In this document: piece by piece, positions 10,701-17,332 of the stretch
Position numbering within the stretch: the stretch's first letter is position 1
How the letters are laid out: each line of letters opens with the position of its first letter
Assembly: GCA_965231905.1 (NCBI GenBank)
Contig: CBDDOO010000001.1
Coordinates: 186,001 to 250,000 of the forward strand
DNA from: G963663315 sp965231905
GTDB lineage: Bacteria > Pseudomonadota > Gammaproteobacteria > Arenicellales > Poriferihabitantaceae
Direction of reading: 5' to 3'
Length of the DNA: 64,000 nucleotides
Program-made: the position numbers and the translations under genes
The notes under the pieces: model-generated
What the model saw: only the letters and a program-made list of their open reading frames with translations
Told to the model about the DNA's origin: nothing
Databases searched by the model: none

Positions 10701-11411
10701 GCACTAGTCGCTGAAGACCCGAACAGCGCCGATATACTCAAACCCATCCTGCGCGGACGCGACATCAAACGGTATCAGGCGGAGTGGGCCGGGTTGTGGT
10801 TGATCGCGACCTTGCCGTCTCTGCATATCGACATCGGAAATTATCCGGCAGTCAAACGACATTTGCTTTCTTACGGCAAAGACAGATTGGAACAGACAGG
10901 AAAGACACTTGCTGATGGAAGTAAATCTCGCAAGAAGACACCGCATCAATGGTTTGAACTACAGGATACTTGCGCTTACCACGCAGAGTTTGAACGTGAC
11001 AAGATTGTTTGGGGTAATTTATCTACCGTTCCCCGATTCTCCTATGATCGTCAAGGGATATTTTGTTCCGCTCCAACCAACTTGCTGACCGGGCGTAACC
11101 TGAAATATATTTTAGGGTTCTTGAATAGCCACTTTGGTTGTTACCAAATGCGTCAAATAGCCTACAGCAGGAGAGGAGATTTCATGGAGTATAAAAAAAT
11201 TTTCGTAGAACAAATCTCCGTTCCAAAAATCCCCGCAACCGCACAACAACCCTTCATACAGGTAGTGGACAAAATCTTCGCTGCCAAAGCTAAAGATCCG
11301 GTTGCCGACACTACAGAACTTGAAAATCAAATAGACCAACTGATTCACCAGCTTTATGAGCTAACAGTTGATCAAATTAAAGTCATAGACAGTGTCAATC
11401 AGATTCGATGA
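7776..11411 (+). CDS. Eco57I/PglX-class DNA adenine methyltransferase with invertible C-terminus
   Basis: A 1211-residue N6-adenine methyltransferase of the Eco57I/type IIG class, also similar in layout to BREX PglX. S-adenosylmethionine motif I is DPAVGSGAFP (D546), the catalytic motif is NPPY (784-787), and a TaqI-like specificity region fills the last 300 residues. A nuclease function of the N-terminal 250 residues (FFAVELKERTYARGKYAQF) is possible but unproven. From residue 967 (position 10674) the coding sequence is repeated in inverted orientation at 12096. Everything downstream can therefore be exchanged by inversion for the silent tail at 11395-12096. It probably forms a modification/recognition unit with the helicase upstream. 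Start ATG with AGGAAG 8 nt before it. Confidence 0.85.
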   Translation: MANPDIRKEIQSALAQVPGGDFEVVVRDLLAVLGYRSERTLPAQTGDAANFVTQFPAWNGNTKAEQEFCEDSESVRLIFQFTGTEIASSGQQMLRFESDSFDKGQQQSFIFFAVELKERTYARGKYAQFTREINKRLNQPAVVLFKTADHRLTLAFVHRREHKRDNKRDVLGHVSLVREITPDDPHRAHLDILAELSISECTKWMDAHHKPYNFDGLLAAWLDKLNTEELNRRFYQDLFDWFGRAVDKASFPTDQVRVLPAEEHVIRLITRLLFVWFMKEKGLVANNLFTEERVAILLKNYDRDTGDSYYRAVLQNLFFATLNTEMDKRDFSKGRNDTHRAFSLYRYKQEMSNPDELLGLFSQTPFINGGLFDCLDSEEATSSGGYRIDCFSDNVADPRRREYQILSIPNHLFFGESGLITLFNHYKFTVEENTPTEWEVALDPELLGKVFENLLASYNPETRETVRKQTGSYYTPRDVVDYMVEEALVTTLVEKAKPADGDAEFWQERLHYLLDYADPCEDANDLFVEEEAEGIVQAVSKIKVLDPAVGSGAFPMGILHKLTMALRRIDPGNQRWEALQKERATKKAGEAFDIRNREERDDELDEISKTFERYSGDFGRKLYLIQNSIFGVDIQPVACQIAKLRFFISLTIEQEADKNEPNFGIKPLPNLETRFVPANTLLKLQTVDQMDIFLQPIEVLKKKLEENRERHFHAPSRREKLACREEDRRLREELAEKLSSIGLPSDDATKIAQWDPYDQNSKADWFDADYMFGIAGGFDLVIGNPPYIQLQKNGGELGKLYKDVGYETFAKTGDIYQLFYERSCQLLKPQHGLLCFITSNKWMRANYGKKLRAFLSEKTNPLKLLDFGGFQVFENATVDTNVLLTQKAKPIGNLMATSFKDDFLKGNLIGDYAQNNAVPTRVSADTWFIGSRDETALKEKIERVGTPLKEWDIAIYYGIKTGYNPAFIIDKATKDALVAEDPNSADILKPILRGRDIKRYQAEWAGLWLIATLPSLHIDIGNYPAVKRHLLSYGKDRLEQTGKTLADGSKSRKKTPHQWFELQDTCAYHAEFERDKIVWGNLSTVPRFSYDRQGIFCSAPTNLLTGRNLKYILGFLNSHFGCYQMRQIAYSRRGDFMEYKKIFVEQISVPKIPATAQQPFIQVVDKIFAAKAKDPVADTTELENQIDQLIHQLYELTVDQIKVIDSVNQIR
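10674..10759 (+). repeat. Left arm of the methyltransferase inverted repeat
   Basis: 57 bp (10674-10730) match 12096-12040 perfectly in reverse complement. After a single mismatch at 10731, 28 more bp (10732-10759) match perfectly. Weaker similarity continues on both sides (about 10633-10803). The repeat encodes FIIDKATKDALVAEDPNS and the start of ILKPILRGRDIKRYQ, and the codon phase is the same in both arms. Confidence 0.95.
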
Positions 11412-12145
11412 GCCTGATTTCCACATCTGTCAGGCCATAAAGGTTATACACCAGCACATTGATTTCTTCCTCTAACTTGATTGTGTCAGCGACGTGATTT
11501 TTAGCAGAAAGCACCTGGTCTACCAGAAACTCTATTTTGGATACAAGGTTTCTGTTCTCTGAATTAACACGAGGAACACAGAAATTCTCAACAAATACTT
11601 TTCTCAACTCTCTTGTTCCACCTTGTAACTCAGGGCAGTTATCCTGCAACCATTTTGCTCCTAACTTTGAATTAAGAATCCCTATAAGGAGTTTTGTATT
11701 GCATCCGGTGATAATGAAGCCCTTGTCATTTATGAATTTGCCTGTCGAATCAAACACAAAAGGCAGGAACTTTGTCATATTGGGGTAAATAATCTTGTCA
11801 CGTTCAAACTCTGCGTGGTAAGCGCAATTACGAAGGTTATACGGTGTTGCGCCCTTATCCTGACGTTTTTCCAACTGAGGATAGAATTTGTCTAAATGCC
11901 GTTTAATGGCAGGATAATCGTCAATCTTGACCGGCGGAACATCCCCATACCCGTTATGTGTATCAATCAACCACAACCCGGCCCATTTCGCTTGATACCG
12001 CTTGATATCACGTCCGCGCAGGATGGGTTTGAGTATATTGGCGCTGTTCGGGTCTTCAGCGACTAGTGCGTCTTTTGTTGCCTTATCAATGATAAAGGCC
12101 TCATTGTAGCCAGTCAGTATTCCGCGATAAATGGCTATATTACGC
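11395..12145 (-). pseudogene. Silent alternative specificity tail of the methyltransferase
   Basis: Read on the minus strand, this frame encodes a second TaqI-like specificity tail. It begins with a near copy of the expressed gene (NIAIYRGILTGYNEAF, then the shared repeat) and then diverges: WLIDTHNGYGDVPPVKIDDY against WLIATLPSLHIDIGNY. It still keeps family landmarks such as CAYHAEFERDKI and a C-terminal LEEEINVLVYNLYGLT helix. It has no start codon or promoter of its own and is intact to its stop, as expected of a cassette kept functional by recombination and not of a decaying remnant. Listed as pseudogene only because it is not expressible in this orientation. Confidence 0.9.
12011..12096 (-). 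repeat. Right arm of the methyltransferase inverted repeat
   Basis: Reverse-complement partner of 10674-10759: 12096-12040 perfect, mismatch at 12039, 12038-12011 perfect. Weaker similarity continues out to about 12143, just before the recombinase start codon. Confidence 0.95.
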
Positions 12146-12174
12146 TGTCCGATTATTCATTGAGATATTCAGCC

Positions 12175-13128
12175 ATGATTGAGCAAAATTTCCATACCAC
12201 TGTTCTTTCCTCCGCATTAGCGATCAACACCCGTATTGCCTATGAGAAAGGATGGTCCAGATTCGTTGATTACTGCGTAGAAGAACATATCGCTGATCCG
12301 TTATCCGCTCCTCCTGACATAGTAGCGCATTTCCTTGTTCAGCTGGCGACAAAGCCGAATCAGCAGAGTGGCAGCGTACTGTCTATGGGTACAGTGACGC
12401 TTTATAAGAGTGCAATTAACAAGAAGTATACTGACGCTGGAAAATCCTCCCCAACGAATCACCCTGTGGTTCGAGACACTCTCAAAGGATTAGCCAGACT
12501 CAAAGGAACGCCGTGTCGCCGAGCAAAAGCACTGAGGGAATACCATATCCAGGCTATGATTTCCCAATGTGCTGATACGACTATCGGACGGCGCGATGCG
12601 GCTATCATTGCCATCGGTTTTTCTGGCGCCTTGCGACGTTCGGAGATATGCGGCCTGAACGTAGAGGACGTTGAGTTTCTTAAGCCCGCAGAGGAAGGCA
12701 AACAGCACATGTTTCTCACCATCCGCCATTCCAAAACAGACCAGCAGGGGAGGGGGCAAAAAATTGCGATTCTGGACGGCCGTACTATTCGGCCTGTCCA
12801 ACGTCTTCAGACATGGCTCAATGTGTCAAGGATCACGCACGGCCCACTGTTTCAAACGATGAGGTGTGGCGGACATGTGCAGGGCAGGCCGTTGCACCAT
12901 TCCGATGTCCCACGCCTTGTCAAGTACTACGCCACGCGAATCGGGTTGGACCCCAAAGAGGTGGCAGGACATTCTTTGCGGGCAGGTTTTGTCACCAGCG
13001 CTGCGGTGCATCATGCTCGACTGGACAAAATCATGGCTGTCACCCGCCACACCAACCCGGCCACAGTCATGCAATATATTCGTGACGCCGATTCATTCAG
13101 TGATCATGCCGGGCAGCATTTTTTATAA
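12175..13128 (+). CDS. Tyrosine recombinase/integrase
   Basis: A 317-residue phage-integrase-family recombinase. An N-terminal SAM-like core-binding region (INTRIAYEKGWSRFVDYC) precedes the catalytic domain with the first arginine in GALRRSEICGL, HSLRAGF (H-x-x-R), the RHTNPATVMQYI histidine and the nucleophile tyrosine in QYIRDAD. All catalytic landmarks are present, so it should be active. ATG 12175 is chosen over the in-frame TTG at 12160. It sits between the inverted repeat of the methyltransferase (ending about 12143) and a copy of the SDR 3' end starting 27 bp after its stop. It could therefore be the specificity invertase, the island integrase, or both. Confidence 0.9.
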   Translation: MIEQNFHTTVLSSALAINTRIAYEKGWSRFVDYCVEEHIADPLSAPPDIVAHFLVQLATKPNQQSGSVLSMGTVTLYKSAINKKYTDAGKSSPTNHPVVRDTLKGLARLKGTPCRRAKALREYHIQAMISQCADTTIGRRDAAIIAIGFSGALRRSEICGLNVEDVEFLKPAEEGKQHMFLTIRHSKTDQQGRGQKIAILDGRTIRPVQRLQTWLNVSRITHGPLFQTMRCGGHVQGRPLHHSDVPRLVKYYATRIGLDPKEVAGHSLRAGFVTSAAVHHARLDKIMAVTRHTNPATVMQYIRDADSFSDHAGQHFL

Positions 13129-13154
13129 GTGCATCGGCCAGAGGTTATCCAGAT

Positions 13155-13297
13155 TGCCGCTACCTACCCAACAACGGCACAGAAAATTGCCTTCTGGTGA
13201 TGTGCTGTGGGTGGTCGGACAGCAGGTACAGGTAATGGCGGATGATTTCGAGGTCGTTGGCGTTTCGTAGTTGACGGATATCTTCGCCGGGGAAGAA
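13155..13297 (-). repeat. Displaced copy of the SDR 3' end (att-like repeat, left)
   Basis: This 143-bp segment aligns without gaps to 18767-18909, the 3' end and stop codon of the SDR gene, at about 84% identity by hand count. The first 23 bp are identical and cover the stop codon. It encodes the last 44 SDR residues (for example EDIRQL, EIIRHYLYLL, SVPLLGR). Duplication of a gene 3' end at both sides of an accessory block, next to an integrase, is the usual footprint of site-specific integration or of stacked islands. Confidence 0.8.
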
Positions 13298-13797
13298 AAT
13301 AAAGGATACAGTTTCTGGAAAAGATATCTTTAATTTTGTTGTCGGCTCCAAGACTAGAAACATCAGAAATAAGATTTTGGTCGCCGATGTGGTTTCTTTT
13401 TTGGGTGTCGTTAATGTCATCTCTTGGATACACATACACAACTTTTCTTTAAAATCGACTCTCGCAAAATAAAACTCTTTTCCGGCTTGATGTAAGAAGA
13501 ACTGCGTAATTTATATACCCTACCCTTGTCTACTTCGGGGGTATCTGGATAAATTTCATTCTTGGCCGAAATTAATCCATTCACGATATTGGACAACAAT
13601 ATGTTCTTTCCAGAGCCATTCTCACCAACCAGCAGGACAGGTTTTGGAACATCGCCTTCAAAAGGAAATTCAATATCCAGTTGGTCAATCGGTCCGTAAT
13701 TGGTAATCTGAACACGTTTCGCATACGTGGTTTTATTTCTTCATTTTGTGTTGGCGGCAACCAATTTCTACTCGTTTTTGTTGTGCTTCGTATCATA
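13298..13797 (-). pseudogene. Truncated, frameshifted AAA ATPase (RecF/OLD-like N-terminus)
   Basis: On the minus strand the segment VQITNYGPIDQLDIEFPF is followed by LLVGENGSGKN, a Walker A motif, and then SNIVNGLISAKNEIYPDTPE and YKLRSSSYIKPEKS. This is the N-terminus of an ABC/RecF-type ATPase of the kind found with defence genes. The frame breaks at least twice (after YIKPEKS, and again near 13420), and a clean in-frame start is missing. It ends abruptly at 13297, exactly where the SDR-derived repeat begins. Walker B and signature motifs are absent. It lies 3' of the reverse transcriptase gene and may once have been its partner, or belong to another system. Confidence 0.7.
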
Positions 13798-14734
13798 CTG
13801 TCATATCGTAAATCCCCATGATCTCTTTATCATGAGGGCCTCTTTTAGAGGTCGATTCTTGTGGGTTCCTGGATGAAATCTGTCCAATCTGTGACAGGCG
13901 TCCAGTTAATTGTGCACTTAAGTGCACTTTTTCCTTTTTGGAATTTGTCACTTTTAGTTGGAGTCGAAGATCGTGCAGCTTTTTATGTTGCCGGTTAGGG
14001 GCGCGAAGCCCCTCTGGGCGCAGTATGACACCGGTAACCTCAGCAGTTCTTAACCTGTTCCGCTCTTTTTCAACGCTATAGTGATGGCCGTGTTTCCGCA
14101 GTACCTTCTTGATTTTCCAGATCGCTTCTTCTGGGACCACATTCCCGGAAATTGTGATGTCATCTGCGTAAACACTAAGGGCACAGTATTCCTTGTTCAC
14201 TATGTGGGCAATCTCCTCCCACATATCGACATAACAGAGATAAGCGAGAATCGGGCTACAGGGACTTCCTTGGGGGAGTGCTCCATTGTGCGTTACAAGA
14301 CCTCTGATGATAGCGGATACATCCGGTGGGCATTCCATCCGTTTGTGAAAGAACCAGATGACCTTATTTTCGGTACAACTAGGGAAAAAGTCCTCAATGT
14401 CGAGTAATCGAAAGGATTTAGCTCCTAAATGAGCGGCAGCATTATCGACATAAGAGCGTCCTGAGACTGGAGCAAACAGGTACTCGGGGGGTGCAATACG
14501 CTGAAGCAGGCTGGCAATCCGTTTTTGCACCGCCTTCAAATCTTGTCGGGGAGCACTGATCAACCGGGAACCGCCGCCTTTCTTTTCTTTTTCAAACTGA
14601 TGGTAAAGATTTTCCTTGCGAGCAAGCCTTTCAAGCTTGTGTTTGCTGATGAAAAGCAGTTCGGCAAGTTTCTTGCGAGATTTCAGCCGAAAGAACGGGC
14701 CTTCGCGTTTTCCGTAATGTTTGTTATGCTTCAT
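13793..14734 (-). CDS. Retron-type reverse transcriptase
   Basis: 313-residue bacterial reverse transcriptase. Catalytic motif YADD is present in ALSVYADDITISGN, with the preceding QGSPCSPILA motif and the first catalytic aspartate in LLDIEDFFPS. Two features characteristic of retron RTs are visible: an NAxxH motif (DNAAAHLG) and a VTG motif (EVTGVIL). There is no maturase or endonuclease domain, arguing against a group II intron. ATG 14734 overlaps the XRE gene by 11 nt (an earlier ATG at 14758 is possible). Retron RTs copy part of a partner ncRNA into multicopy single-stranded DNA and act in phage defence; a candidate ncRNA lies upstream at about 15305-15517. Confidence 0.88.
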   Translation of the reverse strand: MKHNKHYGKREGPFFRLKSRKKLAELLFISKHKLERLARKENLYHQFEKEKKGGGSRLISAPRQDLKAVQKRIASLLQRIAPPEYLFAPVSGRSYVDNAAAHLGAKSFRLLDIEDFFPSCTENKVIWFFHKRMECPPDVSAIIRGLVTHNGALPQGSPCSPILAYLCYVDMWEEIAHIVNKEYCALSVYADDITISGNVVPEEAIWKIKKVLRKHGHHYSVEKERNRLRTAEVTGVILRPEGLRAPNRQHKKLHDLRLQLKVTNSKKEKVHLSAQLTGRLSQIGQISSRNPQESTSKRGPHDKEIMGIYDMTV

Positions 14735-15098
14735 CGACAGTGTCCGAGCGGCTCTCAACCAACTGAAGGAAAGTAATGACTTTGCGTGCGATTATTCCCC
14801 TTGCTCGGTTTGCAGATACGGACGAGCCCGATGGTTTTTCCAGCTTCTCCGAGAAAAACAAGATAGATGAAACCGGTATTCCAAATTCGGATGAGTAGCG
14901 TTCAACGAGCTGTAGTGTGGGTTGTTTTTTTCCGCTTTCGATCTCGGACAGGTGAGACCTCGATATTCCAAGACGGTCGGCTAACTCATTTTGCTTCATG
15001 TCATGGAATACTCTAATAAGCCGCAAGGCTTCGGATAACACGGTTATCTCCCCACAATTTGTTGGTTCGTGGCATTTGGAACGCGATCTAGTTTTCAT
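14724..15098 (-). CDS. XRE-family helix-turn-helix regulator
   Basis: 124-residue protein with a Cro/CI-type helix-turn-helix, MKQNELADRLGISRSHLSEI followed by ESGKKQPTLQLVERYSSEFG. The C-terminal extension is short and basic with no recognised domain. It overlaps both neighbours (membrane protein upstream, reverse transcriptase downstream), so the three are one operon. HTH proteins are known partners in some retron classes, where they may be regulator or effector. A perfect arm palindrome at 15561-15575 next to the presumed promoter is a plausible operator. ATG 15098 is chosen; a GTG at 15104 is two codons earlier. Confidence 0.82.
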   Translation of the reverse strand: MKTRSRSKCHEPTNCGEITVLSEALRLIRVFHDMKQNELADRLGISRSHLSEIESGKKQPTLQLVERYSSEFGIPVSSILFFSEKLEKPSGSSVSANRARGIIARKVITFLQLVESRSDTVDEA

Positions 15099-15255
15099 TG
15101 TCACTTGTTAGGTGAAACCACCATTGCAAAAGACGGTACACTATCAATGCAATGTAAATGACCAATTTCAGCAGGCGGGGGTTACATAGCCAGGATAGCC
15201 ACGTTTTCCCGCTTTTCGACCGCTGCCGCCTTGGCTTGGCTCTAGGATTTTTCAT
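15088..15255 (-). CDS. Small basic single-span membrane protein
   Basis: 55-residue peptide with a strongly basic N-terminus (MKNPRAKPRRQRSKSGK) and one hydrophobic segment (LLKLVIYIALIVYRLLQWWF, residues 28-47). It should insert with the basic end in the cytoplasm. ATG 15255 is chosen because GGAGA precedes it by 7 nt; longer in-frame starts at 15284 and 15336 lack a ribosome-binding site. It overlaps the XRE gene by 11 nt. Some retron families have membrane-spanning effectors, so it could be the toxic arm of the cassette, but that is inference and no family is recognised. Confidence 0.6.
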   Translation of the reverse strand: MKNPRAKPRRQRSKSGKTWLSWLCNPRLLKLVIYIALIVYRLLQWWFHLTSDNEN

Positions 15256-15304
15256 AAGAAATCTCCGGTTATCGTTACTGCTCATTCGCGGGATTGCGAA
15301 TGAT

Positions 15305-15517
15305 GTCGTCACCAGCAACGAAATGGACCAAGGCAACTAAATCCAAATATCAAGAGACCCGATGGTCGTCCTCGGGTCTCGCTTCACCCTCGGCAGTCAT
15401 CCCGCTCCCGGAGAGAGTAGGGTCGTTGCCACAGGCAAGCGAAAGAAGGATTTCTCCTTCCACAAGTCAGAAAATCTGACTTTGAGTATGACGACTTGAT
15501 TCCATACTTTACCAAGT
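15305..15517 (-). ncRNA. Candidate retron msr-msd RNA
   Basis: Read 5' to 3' on the minus strand, this non-coding stretch folds into consecutive short hairpins: AAGTCAGA with a TTT loop (15482-15464, 8 bp), GAAGGA with a GAAA tetraloop (15460-15445, 6 bp), TTGCC/GGCAA (about 15439-15427), and GAGACCCGA/TCGGGTCTC with a 9-nt loop (15380-15354). The UUU loop is a recognition element in some studied retron RNAs. A 7-bp inverted repeat (15489-15495 with 15305-15311) could be the a1/a2 pair, but it is short. Ends are approximate and the branching guanosine could not be fixed. Confidence 0.45.
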
Positions 15518-15523
15518 TGGGCT

Positions 15524-15552
15524 ATTACAGCATATTTATCTGCCACTTTCAA
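15524..15552 (-). promoter_or_regulatory. Probable promoter of the retron-like cassette
   Basis: On the minus strand TTGAAA (15552-15547) and TGTAAT (15529-15524) are separated by exactly 17 bp, a good sigma70 match. Transcription would begin near 15517 and run through the hairpin region into the small membrane protein, XRE and RT genes. Confidence 0.5.
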
Positions 15553-15560
15553 GTATTTTA

Positions 15561-15575
15561 TTCGCTTAAAGCGAA
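15561..15575. promoter_or_regulatory. Palindromic operator candidate
   Basis: TTCGCTT and AAGCGAA flank a single central base, a 15-bp palindrome 9 bp upstream of the presumed -35 box. Position and symmetry suit an operator for the XRE protein of the same operon. The rest of 15576-15820 shows no gene or structure that I can support. Confidence 0.4.
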
Positions 15576-15820
15576 CTTTTTATTTTGATTTTTTCGCGAA
15601 CCGCATCTGTCCGTAGAGCAGGTCTGCGCTGGCCCGGTTGGTACGTTGGTCTTTGGAAAATTTTAAGAGTGTCCTTTTGGTTTGATTGCAGTAGAGTCTC
15701 TTGACTCGCGGAGGGCACACGCATCTGTTCGCACAGTCTGCTAAAATTTGTATAGACTACTTGATCTGTTTCATAACCTGCCTGCAGATAGCTAGATTGG
15801 GGCCGGGAGGTAATTTAAAA

Positions 15821-17326
15821 ATGACATTCGCAAAGCCATCTTCTGAAATTCAAACAAGTATGTTTCCCTGGAGCAAGCCACCGACCAGAATTGCTGACTG
15901 TACGTCTCCAAAAACATATACAGGCTTGGCGGGTTTTCACAAGTACTGGGGCAAGAAACCTGTAGAAAGTTTGTGTTATCTCATCGAAAAATGTACGAAG
16001 GAAGGTGATGTAGTAATGGACCCTTTCCTTGGATCGGGTCTGATATCCCGTGAAGCTCTGCTTCGAAACAGGCGATTCATAGGTATTGATATAAATCCGT
16101 TCTCTATAGAACACGCATCTTTTTTGTTGAACCTCCCGTCCCGCCAAGCGTACTATCAGGCTCTAATCAAGATTGAAGATGTAGTGGCCAACAAAATTCA
16201 GGATTCTTACCAAACGTCTGGAAAGAAAATCGCGTCTCATTTTCTTTGGGAGAAAGATCAAATAGTCTCTGTATGGTGTAAACCAGAAACAGGCCGAAGT
16301 CGAATAGAGATGAAGCCGTCCATGATAGATTTTGAGTCCTGTTCAAAATACAAAGACTATCAGCCTCAGCATTTTCGTAACCCCTGCTTCTTTACGAATT
16401 CACGAATAAATGTCAGGCCAACTATGACGATTGGTGATATCTTTACCGGCCGGGCGATGCGAAATATTGATTTACTGCTCGAAGCAATCTCGGATTTTGA
16501 ACCACATATAAAAAGATCTCTTCTCCTTACTTTGACATCTTCCTCCGGGCAAATGTCAAATATGGTGTTTGCTATCAAGAACCGGAAAAATGGAAATGGC
16601 AATAAGGTAGAAGTGGGCAGTTGGGTTGTTGGTTTCTGGCTTCCGGAAACGCATTTTGAAATCAATGTATGGAATTGCTTCAAAAATCGTGCAAACAGAC
16701 TACTAAAGGCGTTGCCTGTCAAAAAAGATACCGGCTTTTCTGTCGCGAACGATTCTTCTGTTATTTTTTCTTCGGGTTGTAATGCGTGGCTTATTAATGA
16801 AGATTCAAGGGTAACGCTTAGGTCTCTTCCATCAAATACAGTCTCTTTCATTTGCACCGACCCACCCCACAGTGATCGCGTTCCTTACCTTGAATTAAGT
16901 GAGTTATGGAATTCATTGTTAGGTCACACCGTCGATTTTGAGAGTGAAATTGTCGTTACTAATGCCAAAGAACGCCACAAGTCAAAAAGCATCTATAATG
17001 CTGATATGGCAGAGTTTTTTGTGGAGGCAAGTAGAGTTCTGGAGCAGGATGGCTACATAGCTTTGTATTTTAATGCTCGCGACAAGGAAAGTTGGCAATG
17101 TCTGGAGTGTATTGAGGAAGCATCTGTATCAGTAAAATTTATCGGATGTTTCCCAATGGCGTACTCTGCTACTTCTGTCGTACAAGACAATCGCAAAGGC
17201 GCCATGAAAAAAGATTACATTATTATGTATCAGAAACAGAAAGCCAATGGCAGTTATCCTTTGTCCAGCACGTTTACAAGCCTGCCTGATTGGTCATCTC
17301 AGCTCCCCCATAAACACAAAAGCTAG
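15821..17326 (+). CDS. Type II DNA methyltransferase (DPPH variant)
   Basis: 501-residue amino-methyltransferase. The S-adenosylmethionine motif is DPFLGSG (from D67), preceded by HKYWGKKP, a signature of a subset of N4-cytosine/N6-adenine methyltransferases. The catalytic motif is DPPH (347-350) in place of the usual DPPY, followed by SDRVPYLELSELW. ATG 15821 is chosen since GGGAGGT stands 9 nt upstream; the frame is open back to 15701. The next gene starts 6 nt after the stop and looks like a restriction endonuclease, so this is the protective half of a type II system. Histidine instead of tyrosine in the motif is notable but does not by itself prove inactivity. Confidence 0.82.
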   Translation: MTFAKPSSEIQTSMFPWSKPPTRIADCTSPKTYTGLAGFHKYWGKKPVESLCYLIEKCTKEGDVVMDPFLGSGLISREALLRNRRFIGIDINPFSIEHASFLLNLPSRQAYYQALIKIEDVVANKIQDSYQTSGKKIASHFLWEKDQIVSVWCKPETGRSRIEMKPSMIDFESCSKYKDYQPQHFRNPCFFTNSRINVRPTMTIGDIFTGRAMRNIDLLLEAISDFEPHIKRSLLLTLTSSSGQMSNMVFAIKNRKNGNGNKVEVGSWVVGFWLPETHFEINVWNCFKNRANRLLKALPVKKDTGFSVANDSSVIFSSGCNAWLINEDSRVTLRSLPSNTVSFICTDPPHSDRVPYLELSELWNSLLGHTVDFESEIVVTNAKERHKSKSIYNADMAEFFVEASRVLEQDGYIALYFNARDKESWQCLECIEEASVSVKFIGCFPMAYSATSVVQDNRKGAMKKDYIIMYQKQKANGSYPLSSTFTSLPDWSSQLPHKHKS

Positions 17327-17332
17327 GCAAGC

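Larger units (their letters stand above)
10674..12096. mobile_element. Predicted invertible segment swapping methyltransferase specificity tails
   Basis: Two convergent, non-identical tails meet in the middle: the expressed one ends at 11411 and the silent one at 11395, a 17-nt overlap. Both begin in the same codon of a shared inverted repeat. Inversion between the arms would leave residues 1-966 intact and replace the last 245 residues by 233 others. A tyrosine recombinase gene starts 79 nt outside the right arm. Comparable inversions are known for type I hsdS and BREX pglX genes; the activity here is inferred. Confidence 0.85.

Noticed and set aside
12490..12801. Minus-strand ORFs within the recombinase gene
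   Set aside because: Shadows of the plus-strand integrase, which has all catalytic motifs.
4190..13128. Complete BREX or DISARM locus
   Set aside because: Only a PglX-like methyltransferase and a PLD-helicase are present; the hallmark genes are absent between rluB and the SDR gene.
13793..14734. Group II intron reverse transcriptase
   Set aside because: About 313 residues with no maturase or HNH part and no intron RNA domains V/VI seen; retron motifs are present.
15354..15380. Rho-independent terminator (9-bp stem)
   Set aside because: No T-run on either strand, and no gene ends nearby on the plus strand; better explained as part of a structured RNA.
15561..15590. Terminator at TTCGCTTAAAGCGAA followed by Ts
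   Set aside because: The stem has only a single unpaired base and cannot close a loop; a DNA operator fits better.
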